This document shows, piece after piece, positions 1 to 7,544 of a DNA stretch of 9,684 bases (position 1 is its first letter; each line of letters begins with the position of its first letter). The notes under the pieces are model-generated. The model had not been told where the DNA came from. It ran no database searches and saw only the letters and a list, made by a program, of their open reading frames with translations. A program made the position numbers and the translations under genes. Location of the stretch: the NCBI GenBank assembly GCA_018665505.1, contig JABJCS010000856.1, positions 1 through 9,684 of the forward strand. Reading direction: 5' to 3'. The stretch is from Alphaproteobacteria bacterium. Its GTDB lineage: Bacteria; Pseudomonadota; Alphaproteobacteria; UBA8366.

Positions 1-509
1 ACCTTGAGCGCCCTGCCCTTATTGCGGGACCCGAGACTAGCGTCGGAATGCACGGCGCGCAGGCCGGACAAAAACGCCTTCATCCCGTCGGATAAAGCGT
101 CGTAGGCGAGATATTGGTTCGAGAACATCGTGTCGCCGCCGACCTCCGGGTTCTCGTGCATGTAGAGCAACGAGCCCAGTGCCGGTCGCGGCAGGAAACT
201 CTCGTCGCTGTGCCAGAGGTTACCGACGATGCCGGTGCTGTCGGGCTCCTTCACGATCTCGATGATCTCCGGATAACCTTCCAACGCCTCGTATTGCTCG
301 CTGATCCGCAATTCACCGAAGCGGCGGCTGAAACCGATTTGCTGTTCGGGCGTCAGGTCTTGATCGCGAAAGAAGATCACCTGGTGGTCGAGGAAGGCCT
401 GATGCACCGCCGCGAATGTTTCGTTGCCCAACGGTTGCGAGAGATCGACGCCGGAGACGACCGCGCCGCAGGCACCCGCAATGGGCGTAACTTCGACCTG
501 ACCCTGCAT
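1..509 (-). CDS. TauD/TfdA-family Fe(II)/2-oxoglutarate dioxygenase (C-terminus beyond left edge)
   Basis: Only the N-terminal 169 residues are in the window; the family is usually about 270-300 residues, so roughly 100 or more are missing. The visible part has the family layout: an early GVDLSQPL segment (residues 20-27), VIFFRDQ (44-50), then NLWHSDESF, where His100 and Asp102 form the first two ligands of the HxD...H iron site, at nearly the same position as in E. coli TauD. The distal His and the 2-oxoglutarate-binding Arg lie outside the window. Family members hydroxylate a substrate with loss of CO2 from 2-oxoglutarate; taurine, other sulfonates, aryloxyacetates and amino-acid derivatives are all known, so the substrate cannot be assigned. 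Two adjacent ATGs exist (512 and 509); 509 is preferred because GGAG lies 7 bases upstream of it. It sits directly behind the HisD/HpsN-like gene on the same strand, surely in one transcript. Confidence 0.88.
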   Translation of the reverse strand, partial: MQGQVEVTPIAGACGAVVSGVDLSQPLGNETFAAVHQAFLDHQVIFFRDQDLTPEQQIGFSRRFGELRISEQYEALEGYPEIIEIVKEPDSTGIVGNLWHSDESFLPRPALGSLLYMHENPEVGGDTMFSNQYLAYDALSDGMKAFLSGLRAVHSDASLGSRNKGRALK

Positions 510-521
510 CATGCCACTCCG

Positions 522-1835
522 TTAGAGTTTCTCCGCAACGCCGTAGGGTTCCACATTGCGACCACCATAGCGTCTCACTCTAATATTGGCCTGTTCGCCA
601 TGTCCGGCGAATCCCTCAAGCGCGCAGAGGCGGGAGCAGTACTCCCCAACCATCGCCGAGGCCTCGTCCGTCAGTACCTTCTGATAGGTGCAGGTCTTCA
701 TGAATTTGCCGACCCAAAGCCCGCCTGTATAACGCGCCGCTTGCTTGGTCGGTAGCGTGTGGTTGGTTCCGATGGTCTTGTCACCGTAGGAGACATTGGT
801 GCGGGGTCCCAAGAACAACGCTCCGTAATTGGTCATGTTGTCAGCAAAGTAATCCGGATCCTCGGTCATCACCTGGACATGCTCATAGGCGAGTTGGTCG
901 GCGACTTCCACCATCTCATCGATAGTCTCGCACAAGATGACGGAGCCGTATTCGTCCCAAGATTCACGCGCGATTTCCGCCGTCGGCAAGATGGCGAGCT
1001 GGCGTTCCACTTCCGCCATTGTCTCTTCCGCCAGTTTGCGCGAAGTGGTCAGCAAAGCGGCGGGTGACGTCGGTCCGTGCTCCGCCTGGCCCAACAGATC
1101 GACGGCGCACAGCTCCGCGTCCACGCTTTCATCGGCAATGATCAGGGTCTCCGTCGGTCCCGCGAAGAGGTCGATCCCGACACGGCCAAACAATTGCCGC
1201 TTTGCTTCCGCGACGAACATATTGCCGGGCCCGACCAGCATATCCACGCCGGGCAGTGATTCAGTGCCGATGGCCATGGCACCCACTGCCTGAACACCGC
1301 CGAGGACCAAAATTTCGTCGGCCCCACCCATATGCATGGCCGCAACAATTGCCGGATGCGGCTCCCCATCCTGCGGCGGTGCGGAGGCGACGATGCGTTT
1401 TACGCCCGCGACCGATGCGGTGAGCACGCTCATATGCGCGGAGGCCACCATCGGATACTTGCCGCCCGGCACATAACAGCCGACCGAGTTCACCGGGATG
1501 TTGCGATGTCCAAGGATGACGCCGGGCATCGTCTCCACTTCCAAGTCCTGCAAGCATTCCTTTTGCTTCTCGGCGAAATTCCGAATTTGCTTCTGCGCAA
1601 ATTCGATATCCTCGATATCGCTCTGCGGGACTTTCGCTATGGCGGTCCGAATTTCGTCTTCGCTCAAACGAAGCTTTGCCGGGGTATAGCCGTCGAATTT
1701 CTCCGACAACTCACGCACGGCGGCGTCGCCGCGTTTTTCGATATCGGACAGGATACCCTCAACGATCCCCCGCACCTTGGCGTCGGCTTCCGCGACATCG
1801 GCGTCGCTCTTGCCCTGTTTCAAATAGCTGATCAT
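522..1835 (-). CDS. Histidinol dehydrogenase-family protein, HpsN-like (possible sulfopropanediol 3-dehydrogenase)
   Basis: This 437-residue protein is full length for the HisD superfamily. Zinc ligands and catalytic residues of histidinol dehydrogenase can all be placed: Gln250 and His253 (GQAEHGP), the Glu318-His319 acid/base pair (YEHVQV), Asp352 (YGDKT), His359 (GTNHTLPT) and Glu407/His412 (EGFAGH). A glycine-rich VGPGN motif and GPTET follow the expected order. It should therefore be a Zn-dependent, NAD-linked, two-step alcohol-to-acid dehydrogenase. Its overall style ([27 protein letters not shown]) resembles the HpsN branch, which oxidises 2,3-dihydroxypropane-1-sulfonate to sulfolactate, more than biosynthetic HisD, and no his genes are nearby. 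That subfamily call comes from memory of the family, not from an alignment. A GTG at 1850 would add five residues, but its sequence overlaps the ribosome-binding site of the ATG at 1835, so 1835 is chosen. It is the first gene of the minus-strand operon. Confidence 0.82.
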   Translation of the reverse strand: MISYLKQGKSDADVAEADAKVRGIVEGILSDIEKRGDAAVRELSEKFDGYTPAKLRLSEDEIRTAIAKVPQSDIEDIEFAQKQIRNFAEKQKECLQDLEVETMPGVILGHRNIPVNSVGCYVPGGKYPMVASAHMSVLTASVAGVKRIVASAPPQDGEPHPAIVAAMHMGGADEILVLGGVQAVGAMAIGTESLPGVDMLVGPGNMFVAEAKRQLFGRVGIDLFAGPTETLIIADESVDAELCAVDLLGQAEHGPTSPAALLTTSRKLAEETMAEVERQLAILPTAEIARESWDEYGSVILCETIDEMVEVADQLAYEHVQVMTEDPDYFADNMTNYGALFLGPRTNVSYGDKTIGTNHTLPTKQAARYTGGLWVGKFMKTCTYQKVLTDEASAMVGEYCSRLCALEGFAGHGEQANIRVRRYGGRNVEPYGVAEKL

Positions 1836-1841
1836 CCCCGG

Positions 1842-1848
1842 CTCCCTC
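1842..1848 (-). promoter_or_regulatory. Ribosome-binding site fixing the start of the HpsN-like gene
   Basis: On the minus strand GAGGGAG lies 6 bases before the ATG at 1835. It is a near-perfect Shine-Dalgarno match with ideal spacing, and it overlaps the upstream in-frame GTG (1850-1848). This argues against initiation at that GTG. Confidence 0.7.
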
Positions 1849-1855
1849 ACTTATT

Positions 1856-1893
1856 AAACGGTTTCTCTATCCGACTTTGTAGATTTAGAAACC
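1856..1893. promoter_or_regulatory. Inverted repeats in the divergent intergenic region (possible operator)
   Basis: The 122-base gap between the divergent HpsN-like and acylase genes holds two nested symmetries. AAAC-G-GTTT (1856-1864) is a perfect 4+4 dyad. GGTTTCT (1860-1866) pairs with AGAAACC (1887-1893), a perfect 7-base inverted repeat with a 20-base spacer. Both lie 20-60 bases upstream of the HpsN-like start, where a repressor or activator site would be expected. No -35/-10 pair convincing enough to list was found on either strand here. Confidence 0.25.
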
Positions 1894-1957
1894 ACTCCCC
1901 CGCAAGGGTGATAGAACTGCTTTTCGTATCCCTCACACCTCCCTAAGCTTTCGACGC

Positions 1958-4351
1958 ATGATACGTATCCTCCGCAACGGCGTTCTCGCCTTCCTTTTCA
2001 CTGCCGCGTTGGCGGCAGGCGGCGGGTATCTTTGGCTTCGCACATCACTGCCACAGACCAATGGCATGATCGAACTGGCAGGCCTTCATCGTGATGTCGA
2101 TATATTACGAGACGAAAACGGCATCCCGCACATCTTCGCGGCGACGGAGACGGACAGCGCGTTTGCCCTTGGGTTCGTCCACGCACAAGACCGCCTTTGG
2201 CAGATGGAGTTTACACGCCGCATCGGCGCTGGCCGGTTGTCGGAAATCATCGGCCGCGAGACCGTGGAGACCGACCGGTTTTTACGCACACTCGGTCTTT
2301 ACCGATTGGCGGAACAACAGGCAGAGCAACTGACAGGCGGCGCAAAGCGGGTTCTCGATGCCTATGTGGATGGCGTCAACGCCTATATAGAAAACCATCG
2401 CGGCGCCTGGCCGTTGGAGTTCGTGCTTCTGGGGTTTGAACCGGAAGCCTGGAAGCCTGCGGATTCCTTGGTTTGGGCGAAGCTAATGGGCATGCGGTTG
2501 TCAACTGGATGGCGAGGCGACCTGCTGCGCGCAAACTTGATTGGAAAAGTCGGCGCGGAAGGCCTCCGCCGTTTGTTTCCACAGATATCACTGGACGAAG
2601 CGGACCAACTCACTTGGTTCGACGATCTCCGACTGAACGAGTTGGCGCGGCAAGTACCAGCACTGCTGAAGGCCGACAGCGCGTCAAACGCCTGGATCGT
2701 ATCGGGCACGCGGACGTCGAGCGGCAAACCGATCCTGGCCAACGATCCTCACCTAGCCTTCGCGTCACCCGGCCTGTGGTACTTGGCCCGTTTGACGGTG
2801 GATAGGCGGACCCGGACCGGCGCCACTGTTCCCGGTGTTCCGTTGGTAATCCTGGGTCAAAATGGCGACGTAGCTTGGGGCATTACATCCGCTGGTGCGG
2901 ATACCACCGATCTATTCATCGAGACTGTCGTAGACGCCGACCCGACCTACTACCTGACACCAACAAGTCCAGAAAAATTTAAAACCCGGACCGAGACCAT
3001 CGCCGTCAAAAATGATGAACCCGTGACCATTACCATCCGGGAAAGCCGTCACGGCCCCATCCTCTCCGATGTCATGCCGCGGCTTAAGTCCATCGCCTTC
3101 CCGAAGAAAGCCATCGCCCTGGCCGCCACAATATTCGATCCAGACGACACAACGGTTGAAGGTCTCTACCGTCTCAACCATGCGGACAGCCTCACCGCCT
3201 TCAGAGAGGCAGCCACATATTTTGATGCGCCGTTGCAAAACCTATTCGCGGCCGATAGCACCGGGGACATCGGATTCGTCGCGGCCGGCCGCATGCCGAT
3301 CCGCAAATCCGGTCACGGCCATTTGCCATCATCGGGCCAAGACGGTAGCGGCGATTGGCGCGGATACGTCGGGCCGGAACATTGGCCCCAAACCTGGAAT
3401 CCGTCCAGCGGGTTGATCGCCAATGCGAACAACCGACTGCGGCCGAACGCGGAAGCGCCAACGTTTCAGTACGCCTGGTATTGGCCCGCATCTCATCGCG
3501 TCGCCCGTATATACGAGCACTTTTCCGAAGTCCGACCCTACGATATCGAGGACAGTATTCGCCTGCAGATGGATAATCGATCTGTCGCCGCAAAAACGTT
3601 GGTTCCGTTGCTCTCTAAAATCGAACCGAAGAGCGATATCGGGAGAAAAGCCATCAAGCTGGTCCGTGCATGGGATTTCAAGATGACGCGGGATCGCCCA
3701 GAGCCGTTGATCTATGCCGCTTGGATACGAAACTTGATGCCGTCCCTGGTGGCGGATGAACTCGGCGATCAATTTGCTGGATACAGCAGCCCTCGGCCGC
3801 TCTTCATTCACCGGGCCTTAGACCAAGATACTGAGTGGTGCGACAACATTTCCACGCTAGAAAAAGAAGACTGTGCGTCACGCGTGGAACACGCTCTTAA
3901 CCGCGCGCTCACGGAGTTAAGGAAGCGTTTCGGCGATGAGCCGAAGGATTGGCGATGGGGCGACGCCCATGCGGCCACATTTCCGCATCGGATCTTGCGT
4001 CATATTCCCCTTCTCGCCGATTGGTCGGAGGGACGGATCAAAACCGATGGCGGCGACCATACCCTAAATCGTGGCCAAACCGGTGGAGGTACTGAAAGTC
4101 CATATCGCCACTCCCATGGGGCTGGATACCGGGCCGTCTATGATTTGGCGGATCCCGGGAATAGCCGATACAGCCTTGCAACCGGGCAATCCGGCAATCC
4201 GCTTTCCACCCGGTACATGGATCAACTGTCACAATGGCGCGACGGCCAGTATTTCCGTATTGTCGGATCGCAAAATGAACTAAAGGCACGGGGAAGTGAT
4301 GTGCTGCGGCTACGTCCCCTCGCCAACAGCAAAAGCATCCGAAAAGAATGA
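1958..4351 (+). CDS. Penicillin acylase-family (peptidase S45) N-terminal-nucleophile amidohydrolase
   Basis: This 797-residue protein has the order of a penicillin/acyl-homoserine-lactone acylase precursor. Residues 7-28 form one hydrophobic segment (signal peptide or membrane anchor), placing the enzyme in the periplasm or on the inner membrane. The alpha-subunit region carries GFVHAQDRLWQMEF (72-85) and GRLSEIIG. At 242-246, A-SNAW marks the autoproteolytic site: Ser243 would become the N-terminal nucleophile of the beta chain. NDPHL (262-266), the ANNR motif (likely catalytic Asn491) and a terminal HGAGYRAVYDL ... GQSGNPLS block complete the family signature. The proenzyme is expected to cut itself into alpha and beta chains and hydrolyse an amide bond; penicillins, acyl-homoserine lactones and other N-acyl compounds are all possible, so no substrate is assigned. 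No clear Shine-Dalgarno precedes the ATG. Its last codons overlap the start of the threonine dehydratase gene. Confidence 0.93.
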   Translation: MIRILRNGVLAFLFTAALAAGGGYLWLRTSLPQTNGMIELAGLHRDVDILRDENGIPHIFAATETDSAFALGFVHAQDRLWQMEFTRRIGAGRLSEIIGRETVETDRFLRTLGLYRLAEQQAEQLTGGAKRVLDAYVDGVNAYIENHRGAWPLEFVLLGFEPEAWKPADSLVWAKLMGMRLSTGWRGDLLRANLIGKVGAEGLRRLFPQISLDEADQLTWFDDLRLNELARQVPALLKADSASNAWIVSGTRTSSGKPILANDPHLAFASPGLWYLARLTVDRRTRTGATVPGVPLVILGQNGDVAWGITSAGADTTDLFIETVVDADPTYYLTPTSPEKFKTRTETIAVKNDEPVTITIRESRHGPILSDVMPRLKSIAFPKKAIALAATIFDPDDTTVEGLYRLNHADSLTAFREAATYFDAPLQNLFAADSTGDIGFVAAGRMPIRKSGHGHLPSSGQDGSGDWRGYVGPEHWPQTWNPSSGLIANANNRLRPNAEAPTFQYAWYWPASHRVARIYEHFSEVRPYDIEDSIRLQMDNRSVAAKTLVPLLSKIEPKSDIGRKAIKLVRAWDFKMTRDRPEPLIYAAWIRNLMPSLVADELGDQFAGYSSPRPLFIHRALDQDTEWCDNISTLEKEDCASRVEHALNRALTELRKRFGDEPKDWRWGDAHAATFPHRILRHIPLLADWSEGRIKTDGGDHTLNRGQTGGGTESPYRHSHGAGYRAVYDLADPGNSRYSLATGQSGNPLSTRYMDQLSQWRDGQYFRIVGSQNELKARGSDVLRLRPLANSKSIRKE

Positions 4352-5571
4352 CCGTCACACTAGAGAGCATCCGAGCTGCAGCCGTTACAATTCGCGGTGA
4401 AGTCATTCGCACCCCCATCGTTCGCTCGGGCCCGCTATCAGACGCAACGGGTGTCGAAATTTTCCTCAAACTGGAAACATTGCAACGCACCGGTTCGTTC
4501 AAAGACCGGGGGGCGTTCGTGAAATTAAAATCAGTCTCCCAAGAAGGTGGTAAAGGCGTTATCGCAATTTCCGCCGGCAACCATGCGCAGGGCGTCGCCT
4601 ATCACGCACAGCGCTTGGGCATTCCCGCGACCATCGTCATGCCGAAGGTGACCCCGTTTACGAAAATCGTCCGAACACGGGATTTTGGTGCTCGCGTCGT
4701 CCTTGAGGGCGAATCGGTCAGTGATGGAAAGCCCTTTGCCGACGAAATCGCGGCGGCGGAAAAACTCGTCTTTGTTCATCCATACGACGACCCCGATATC
4801 GTCTCCGGCCAAGGCACAATCGGTTTGGAAATTTTCGAAGATATTCCGGACCTGGACGCCATCGTCGTCCCTATCGGCGGCGGCGGTGTCATCGCCGGAA
4901 TTGCGATGGCGGCGAAAGAATTGAATCCGAAGATCGAGATTATCGGCGTGGAAGCGCAACTCTACCCATCGATGTACCAAGCCATTCACGGGTTGCCGCC
5001 AACATCGGGCGGCGTATCCATTGCCGAAGGTATCGCGGTCAAAGCACCTAGTGTGATCACCAAGGAAATCATCTCCCGCTACGTCGACGACATCATCTTG
5101 GTGGATGAACTTAGCCTCGAATCAGCAGTCCAGACCATGGTCGAGACCGGAAAGTTAGTCGTGGAAGGTGCAGGCGCGGCACCTCTTGCGGCAATTCGCC
5201 AGCAACAGAACCGTTTTGAAGGGCGGCGAATCGGCCTTATCGCTTGCGGTGCTAATATCGATTCGCGTCTGCTTTCATCAATTTTGCTACGCGGGATGAT
5301 CCGACTAGGCAGGATGGCGCGACTCAGAGTCGAAATTTCGGATCAGCCAGGCGTCCTATCCCGAGTTACAGAGAAAATCGGTGACGTCGGCGGCAACATC
5401 GTCGAGATTTACCATCAGCGTATGTTCTATGACGTCCCCGTCAAACGTGCAGAGGCCGATATCGTCATGGAAACCAGGGACGCCGCGCATATTGAGGAAA
5501 TCATCGACCGGCTGACGGCGGCAGGATTCCGAACCCGCCGCCTCGATGACACCGCGAGCGAAATGTATTAA
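4348..5571 (+). CDS. ilvA: Threonine ammonia-lyase (threonine dehydratase), short form with ACT domain
   Basis: This 407-residue fold-type II PLP enzyme deaminates threonine to 2-oxobutyrate and ammonia (often also serine to pyruvate), the entry step to isoleucine or a degradative route. The PLP lysine is Lys52 in TGSFKDRGA; SAGNHAQG (75-82) is the substrate loop, and GGGG (177-180) binds the cofactor phosphate. Residues from about 330 to 400 form a single ACT domain (LRVEISDQPGVLSRV, then VGGNIVEI). One ACT domain and about 400 residues match the short ilvA/tdcB-like class rather than the approximately 510-residue E. coli IlvA with its longer regulatory part. Allosteric control by an amino acid is plausible but not readable. 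Its ATG overlaps the acylase stop as ATGA, so translation is probably coupled. The reaction call is firm; biosynthetic versus catabolic role is open, and so is the symbol (ilvA or tdcB). Confidence 0.92.
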   Translation: MTVTLESIRAAAVTIRGEVIRTPIVRSGPLSDATGVEIFLKLETLQRTGSFKDRGAFVKLKSVSQEGGKGVIAISAGNHAQGVAYHAQRLGIPATIVMPKVTPFTKIVRTRDFGARVVLEGESVSDGKPFADEIAAAEKLVFVHPYDDPDIVSGQGTIGLEIFEDIPDLDAIVVPIGGGGVIAGIAMAAKELNPKIEIIGVEAQLYPSMYQAIHGLPPTSGGVSIAEGIAVKAPSVITKEIISRYVDDIILVDELSLESAVQTMVETGKLVVEGAGAAPLAAIRQQQNRFEGRRIGLIACGANIDSRLLSSILLRGMIRLGRMARLRVEISDQPGVLSRVTEKIGDVGGNIVEIYHQRMFYDVPVKRAEADIVMETRDAAHIEEIIDRLTAAGFRTRRLDDTASEMY

Positions 5572-5584
5572 CAATCTTCTTTTC

Positions 5585-5614
5585 TTGATTAAGTTTTGGT
5601 CAGAATTTTATGCT
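5585..5614 (+). promoter_or_regulatory. Sigma-70-like promoter candidate upstream of motA
   Basis: TTGATT (5585-5590) and TATGCT (5609-5614) are separated by 18 bases in an AT-rich stretch just after the threonine dehydratase stop. The hexamers match the housekeeping consensus at 4 of 6 positions each. A transcript starting here would carry a motA leader of about 100 bases. The AT-rich context raises the chance of a random match. Confidence 0.3.
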
Positions 5615-5672
5615 ATACGGTAATTTCCAAGGCCAGAATATCGTTAACATTTTGTTGGGGCCCCTTGGACAT

Positions 5673-5688
5673 TGGCCGGAATAATGCT
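5673..5688 (+). promoter_or_regulatory. Sigma-54-like (-24/-12) promoter candidate for the mot operon
   Basis: TGGCCGGAATAATGCT matches the consensus TGGCACG-N4-TTGCW at the invariant GG and GC with exact spacing, plus flanking T, C and G. Mismatches are AC to CG in the -24 box and the first T of TTGC. Initiation would fall near 5699, leaving about 20 bases to the motA ATG at 5722, and sigma-54 drives many flagellar genes in alphaproteobacteria. No activator-binding site was identified. Confidence 0.35.
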
Positions 5689-5721
5689 TAATCTTCAGCA
5701 TGCTAACCTTAGGGCCGCGTA

Positions 5722-6582
5722 ATGTTTGTAATAATTGGAACCTTGTTTGTAATCGTCTGTATCCTCGGAGGATATCTGATGGTCGGCGGCCACTTAGCCG
5801 TGCTTTTTCAGCCCGCTGAACTCGTCATCATCGGTGGCTCCGGAATTGGCGCGTTCATTACCGCAAATAATAAGGAAACGGTCTTGGGATCGATTTCCGG
5901 GCTAATTGGCCTGCTAAAAGGCCCGAAATACAAAGCGGATCATTACCTCGAATTGTTGACGCTACAGTATCAAATTTACCGAATGGCTAAAACCAAAGGA
6001 ATGCTCTCCCTGGAAACCCATATTGACAATCCGGAAGAAAGTGAAATTTTTCAGCAATTCCCGGGTTTCGCAGCGGACCACCATGCTGTCGAATTTTTCT
6101 GCGACTATTTACGTTTGATGACAATGGGTACCGACAACCCGCTTGAAATTGAAGCGATCATAGATGCAGAGCTAGATGTCCATCACGAGCACAATCAACA
6201 TATTGCCCACGCCGTAAATACGATGGCAGAGGCTTTCCCGGGCCTCGGTATTGTTGCCGCTGTCTTGGGTGTTATTCACACGATGGGCTCCATTACGGAG
6301 CCGCCTGAGGTTTTGGGACACTTGATCGGCGCGGCACTTGTTGGAACCTTCCTCGGCATTTTACTTTGTTATGGTTTTGTAGGCCCGTTGGCAACTGCAA
6401 TGAAGGGTATTTACGATGCCGATCATAATTATTTCGTCTGCCTTAAAATCGGTATCATCGCGCATTTACAAGGCTACGCCCCCGCTGTTTCAGTCGAATT
6501 TGCGCGCAAGACGTTAGGCCACAGCGTGCGGCCCAGTTTCACGGAATTAGAAGACGCGACCGCTGCTTTGAGTCCTGTTTAA
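5722..6582 (+). CDS. motA: Flagellar motor stator protein MotA
   Basis: MotA is the cytoplasmic and membrane part of the stator; with MotB it couples ion flow to torque on FliG. At 286 residues it has normal length. Hydrophobic segments fall at 1-20, about 28-48, 173-192 and 200-224, with the large cytoplasmic loop between the second and third. Pro173 (AFPGLGIVAAVLG) and Pro222 (GFVGPLA) sit at the same residue numbers as the essential prolines of E. coli MotA. In the loop, Lys90 and Glu98 (KGMLSLE) correspond to the charged Arg90/Glu98 pair that contacts FliG. The C-terminus keeps GYAPAVSVEFARKTLGHSVRP. The style is proton-type MotA, not Na-type PomA. AGGG lies about 8 bases before the ATG. 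It leads the mot cluster; two motB genes follow after 23 and 9 bases, so all three are probably co-transcribed. Confidence 0.96.
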   Translation: MFVIIGTLFVIVCILGGYLMVGGHLAVLFQPAELVIIGGSGIGAFITANNKETVLGSISGLIGLLKGPKYKADHYLELLTLQYQIYRMAKTKGMLSLETHIDNPEESEIFQQFPGFAADHHAVEFFCDYLRLMTMGTDNPLEIEAIIDAELDVHHEHNQHIAHAVNTMAEAFPGLGIVAAVLGVIHTMGSITEPPEVLGHLIGAALVGTFLGILLCYGFVGPLATAMKGIYDADHNYFVCLKIGIIAHLQGYAPAVSVEFARKTLGHSVRPSFTELEDATAALSPV

Positions 6583-6605
6583 ACTGAACGAAATCGGCAA
6601 ATTCG

Positions 6606-7535
6606 ATGTCTGGCGCTTCGAAGGCACTAAAACCGATCGTCATAAAGCGGAAGATCAAGGCTAATCATCCGCCACACGGTGGTGCATGGAAGGTCGCCTA
6701 TGCGGATTTCGTGACCGCGATGATGGCATTCTTTCTGCTGCTTTGGTTGTTGAACGTCACCACGGAAACGAACAAGCAGGGTATTTCGAATTATTTCGAA
6801 CCGGACACTTCGGAAGAGGAAAACTCTTCTGGTTCGGGGCAGGCGCTTTCGGGTCTCGCACAGTCCGCGGAAGGCGCGCTAAAATCTGCTGGCTCTCCCC
6901 CTAGCGTGACCGTGGCACTCGCGACCGCAGGCAGTAAGACCGGGGGTGACCAAGGTAAGCAGGACAATAAAGATGCAGAGGCATTGGCGGAAGCCGAGGA
7001 AAAACGGCTGCAAACCGAACTAGAGAGTTTCGCTAAGGTCGAAGCGGAAATTAAACAAGCACTGCAGGAAATTCCCGAACTGAACGACATGCAAGACAGC
7101 TTGATGATCGATTACACCCACGAAGGTCTGCGCATTCAATTTCTCGATCAAAAAGACATCTCGATGTTCGTCGCGGGCGGCGCAGTGCTCAACGATCATG
7201 GTCGCAAAATGTTGGCCATCGTGACCAATGTCATCGCAAAGCTGCCGAATGCCGTCGTGCTAACCGGTCATACTGACACCTCTAAATCCACTAAGCGGAA
7301 TTACGGTAATTGGGAACTCTCCGGCGACCGAGCCAATATGGCACGACGCACCATGGTCGAATTCGGGCTCGGTGGGGAACGCGTCGTCAAGGTCGCGGGT
7401 AAGGCCGATACGGAACATTTGTTACCGGACAAACCTTCTTCACCTTTGAACCGGCGCATTAGCATCATCCTGCAAAAGCAGAAACCGTTGACCGAGTTGC
7501 CACAACAAGCCTCCGATGGCGACACGGGATTATAA
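6606..7535 (+). CDS. motB: Flagellar motor stator protein MotB, first tandem copy
   Basis: MotB anchors the stator to peptidoglycan and carries the ion-binding aspartate. A basic cytoplasmic tail (1-23, with KRKIK) leads into HGGAWKVAYADFVTAMMAFF; Asp34 is the proton-carrying residue (Asp32 in E. coli). The single membrane helix spans about 30-49. Residues 58-66 (QGISNYFEP) match the periplasmic plug helix. A long linker (about 67-160) is Ser/Gly/Glu-rich and then Ala/Glu-rich, probably helical. The OmpA-like domain (about 165-290) has TGHTD (Asp224), NWELS and Arg242, the usual peptidoglycan-binding pair, and ends in NRRISIIL. At 309 residues its length is normal. It starts 23 bases after motA with only a weak ribosome-binding site, which suggests coupling to motA. 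A second MotB with an identical channel segment follows 9 bases later. Confidence 0.95.
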   Translation: MSGASKALKPIVIKRKIKANHPPHGGAWKVAYADFVTAMMAFFLLLWLLNVTTETNKQGISNYFEPDTSEEENSSGSGQALSGLAQSAEGALKSAGSPPSVTVALATAGSKTGGDQGKQDNKDAEALAEAEEKRLQTELESFAKVEAEIKQALQEIPELNDMQDSLMIDYTHEGLRIQFLDQKDISMFVAGGAVLNDHGRKMLAIVTNVIAKLPNAVVLTGHTDTSKSTKRNYGNWELSGDRANMARRTMVEFGLGGERVVKVAGKADTEHLLPDKPSSPLNRRISIILQKQKPLTELPQQASDGDTGL

Positions 7536-7544
7536 GGTTAGTTC

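Noticed and set aside
114..755. Plus-strand open frame of 213 codons across the dioxygenase and dehydrogenase genes
   Set aside because: It is antisense to two genes with clear family motifs, spans their junction, and its translation shows no recognisable domain.
522..1835. Calling the dehydrogenase biosynthetic HisD
   Set aside because: Catalytic residues are shared by the whole superfamily, but no histidine genes adjoin it, it pairs with a dioxygenase, and its C-terminal region looks HpsN-like.
1836..1850. GTG start at 1850 for the HpsN-like gene
   Set aside because: The good Shine-Dalgarno GAGGGAG begins within this GTG and is ideally spaced for the ATG at 1835; no site precedes the GTG at proper distance.
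1332..1946. Plus-strand open frame of 204 codons opposite the HpsN-like gene
   Set aside because: It mirrors the coding strand of a conserved enzyme; the composition (His, Arg and Cys-rich) is typical of antisense frames in GC-rich DNA.
4038..4580. Minus-strand open frame of 180 codons across the acylase-threonine dehydratase junction
   Set aside because: Both plus-strand genes are complete here with conserved motifs, and the antisense product has no recognisable domain.
5644..5658. CtrA-box-like TTAA-N7-TTGG upstream of motA
   Set aside because: The second half-site departs from TTAA, giving 6 of 8 matches, which is common by chance in AT-rich DNA; the sigma-54-like element is a better match.
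5627..5668. CCAAGG...CCTTGG pairing with an inner GGGGCCCC palindrome, as a terminator for the threonine dehydratase gene
   Set aside because: The stem needs a bulge and a loop of more than 20 bases, and no T-run follows it.
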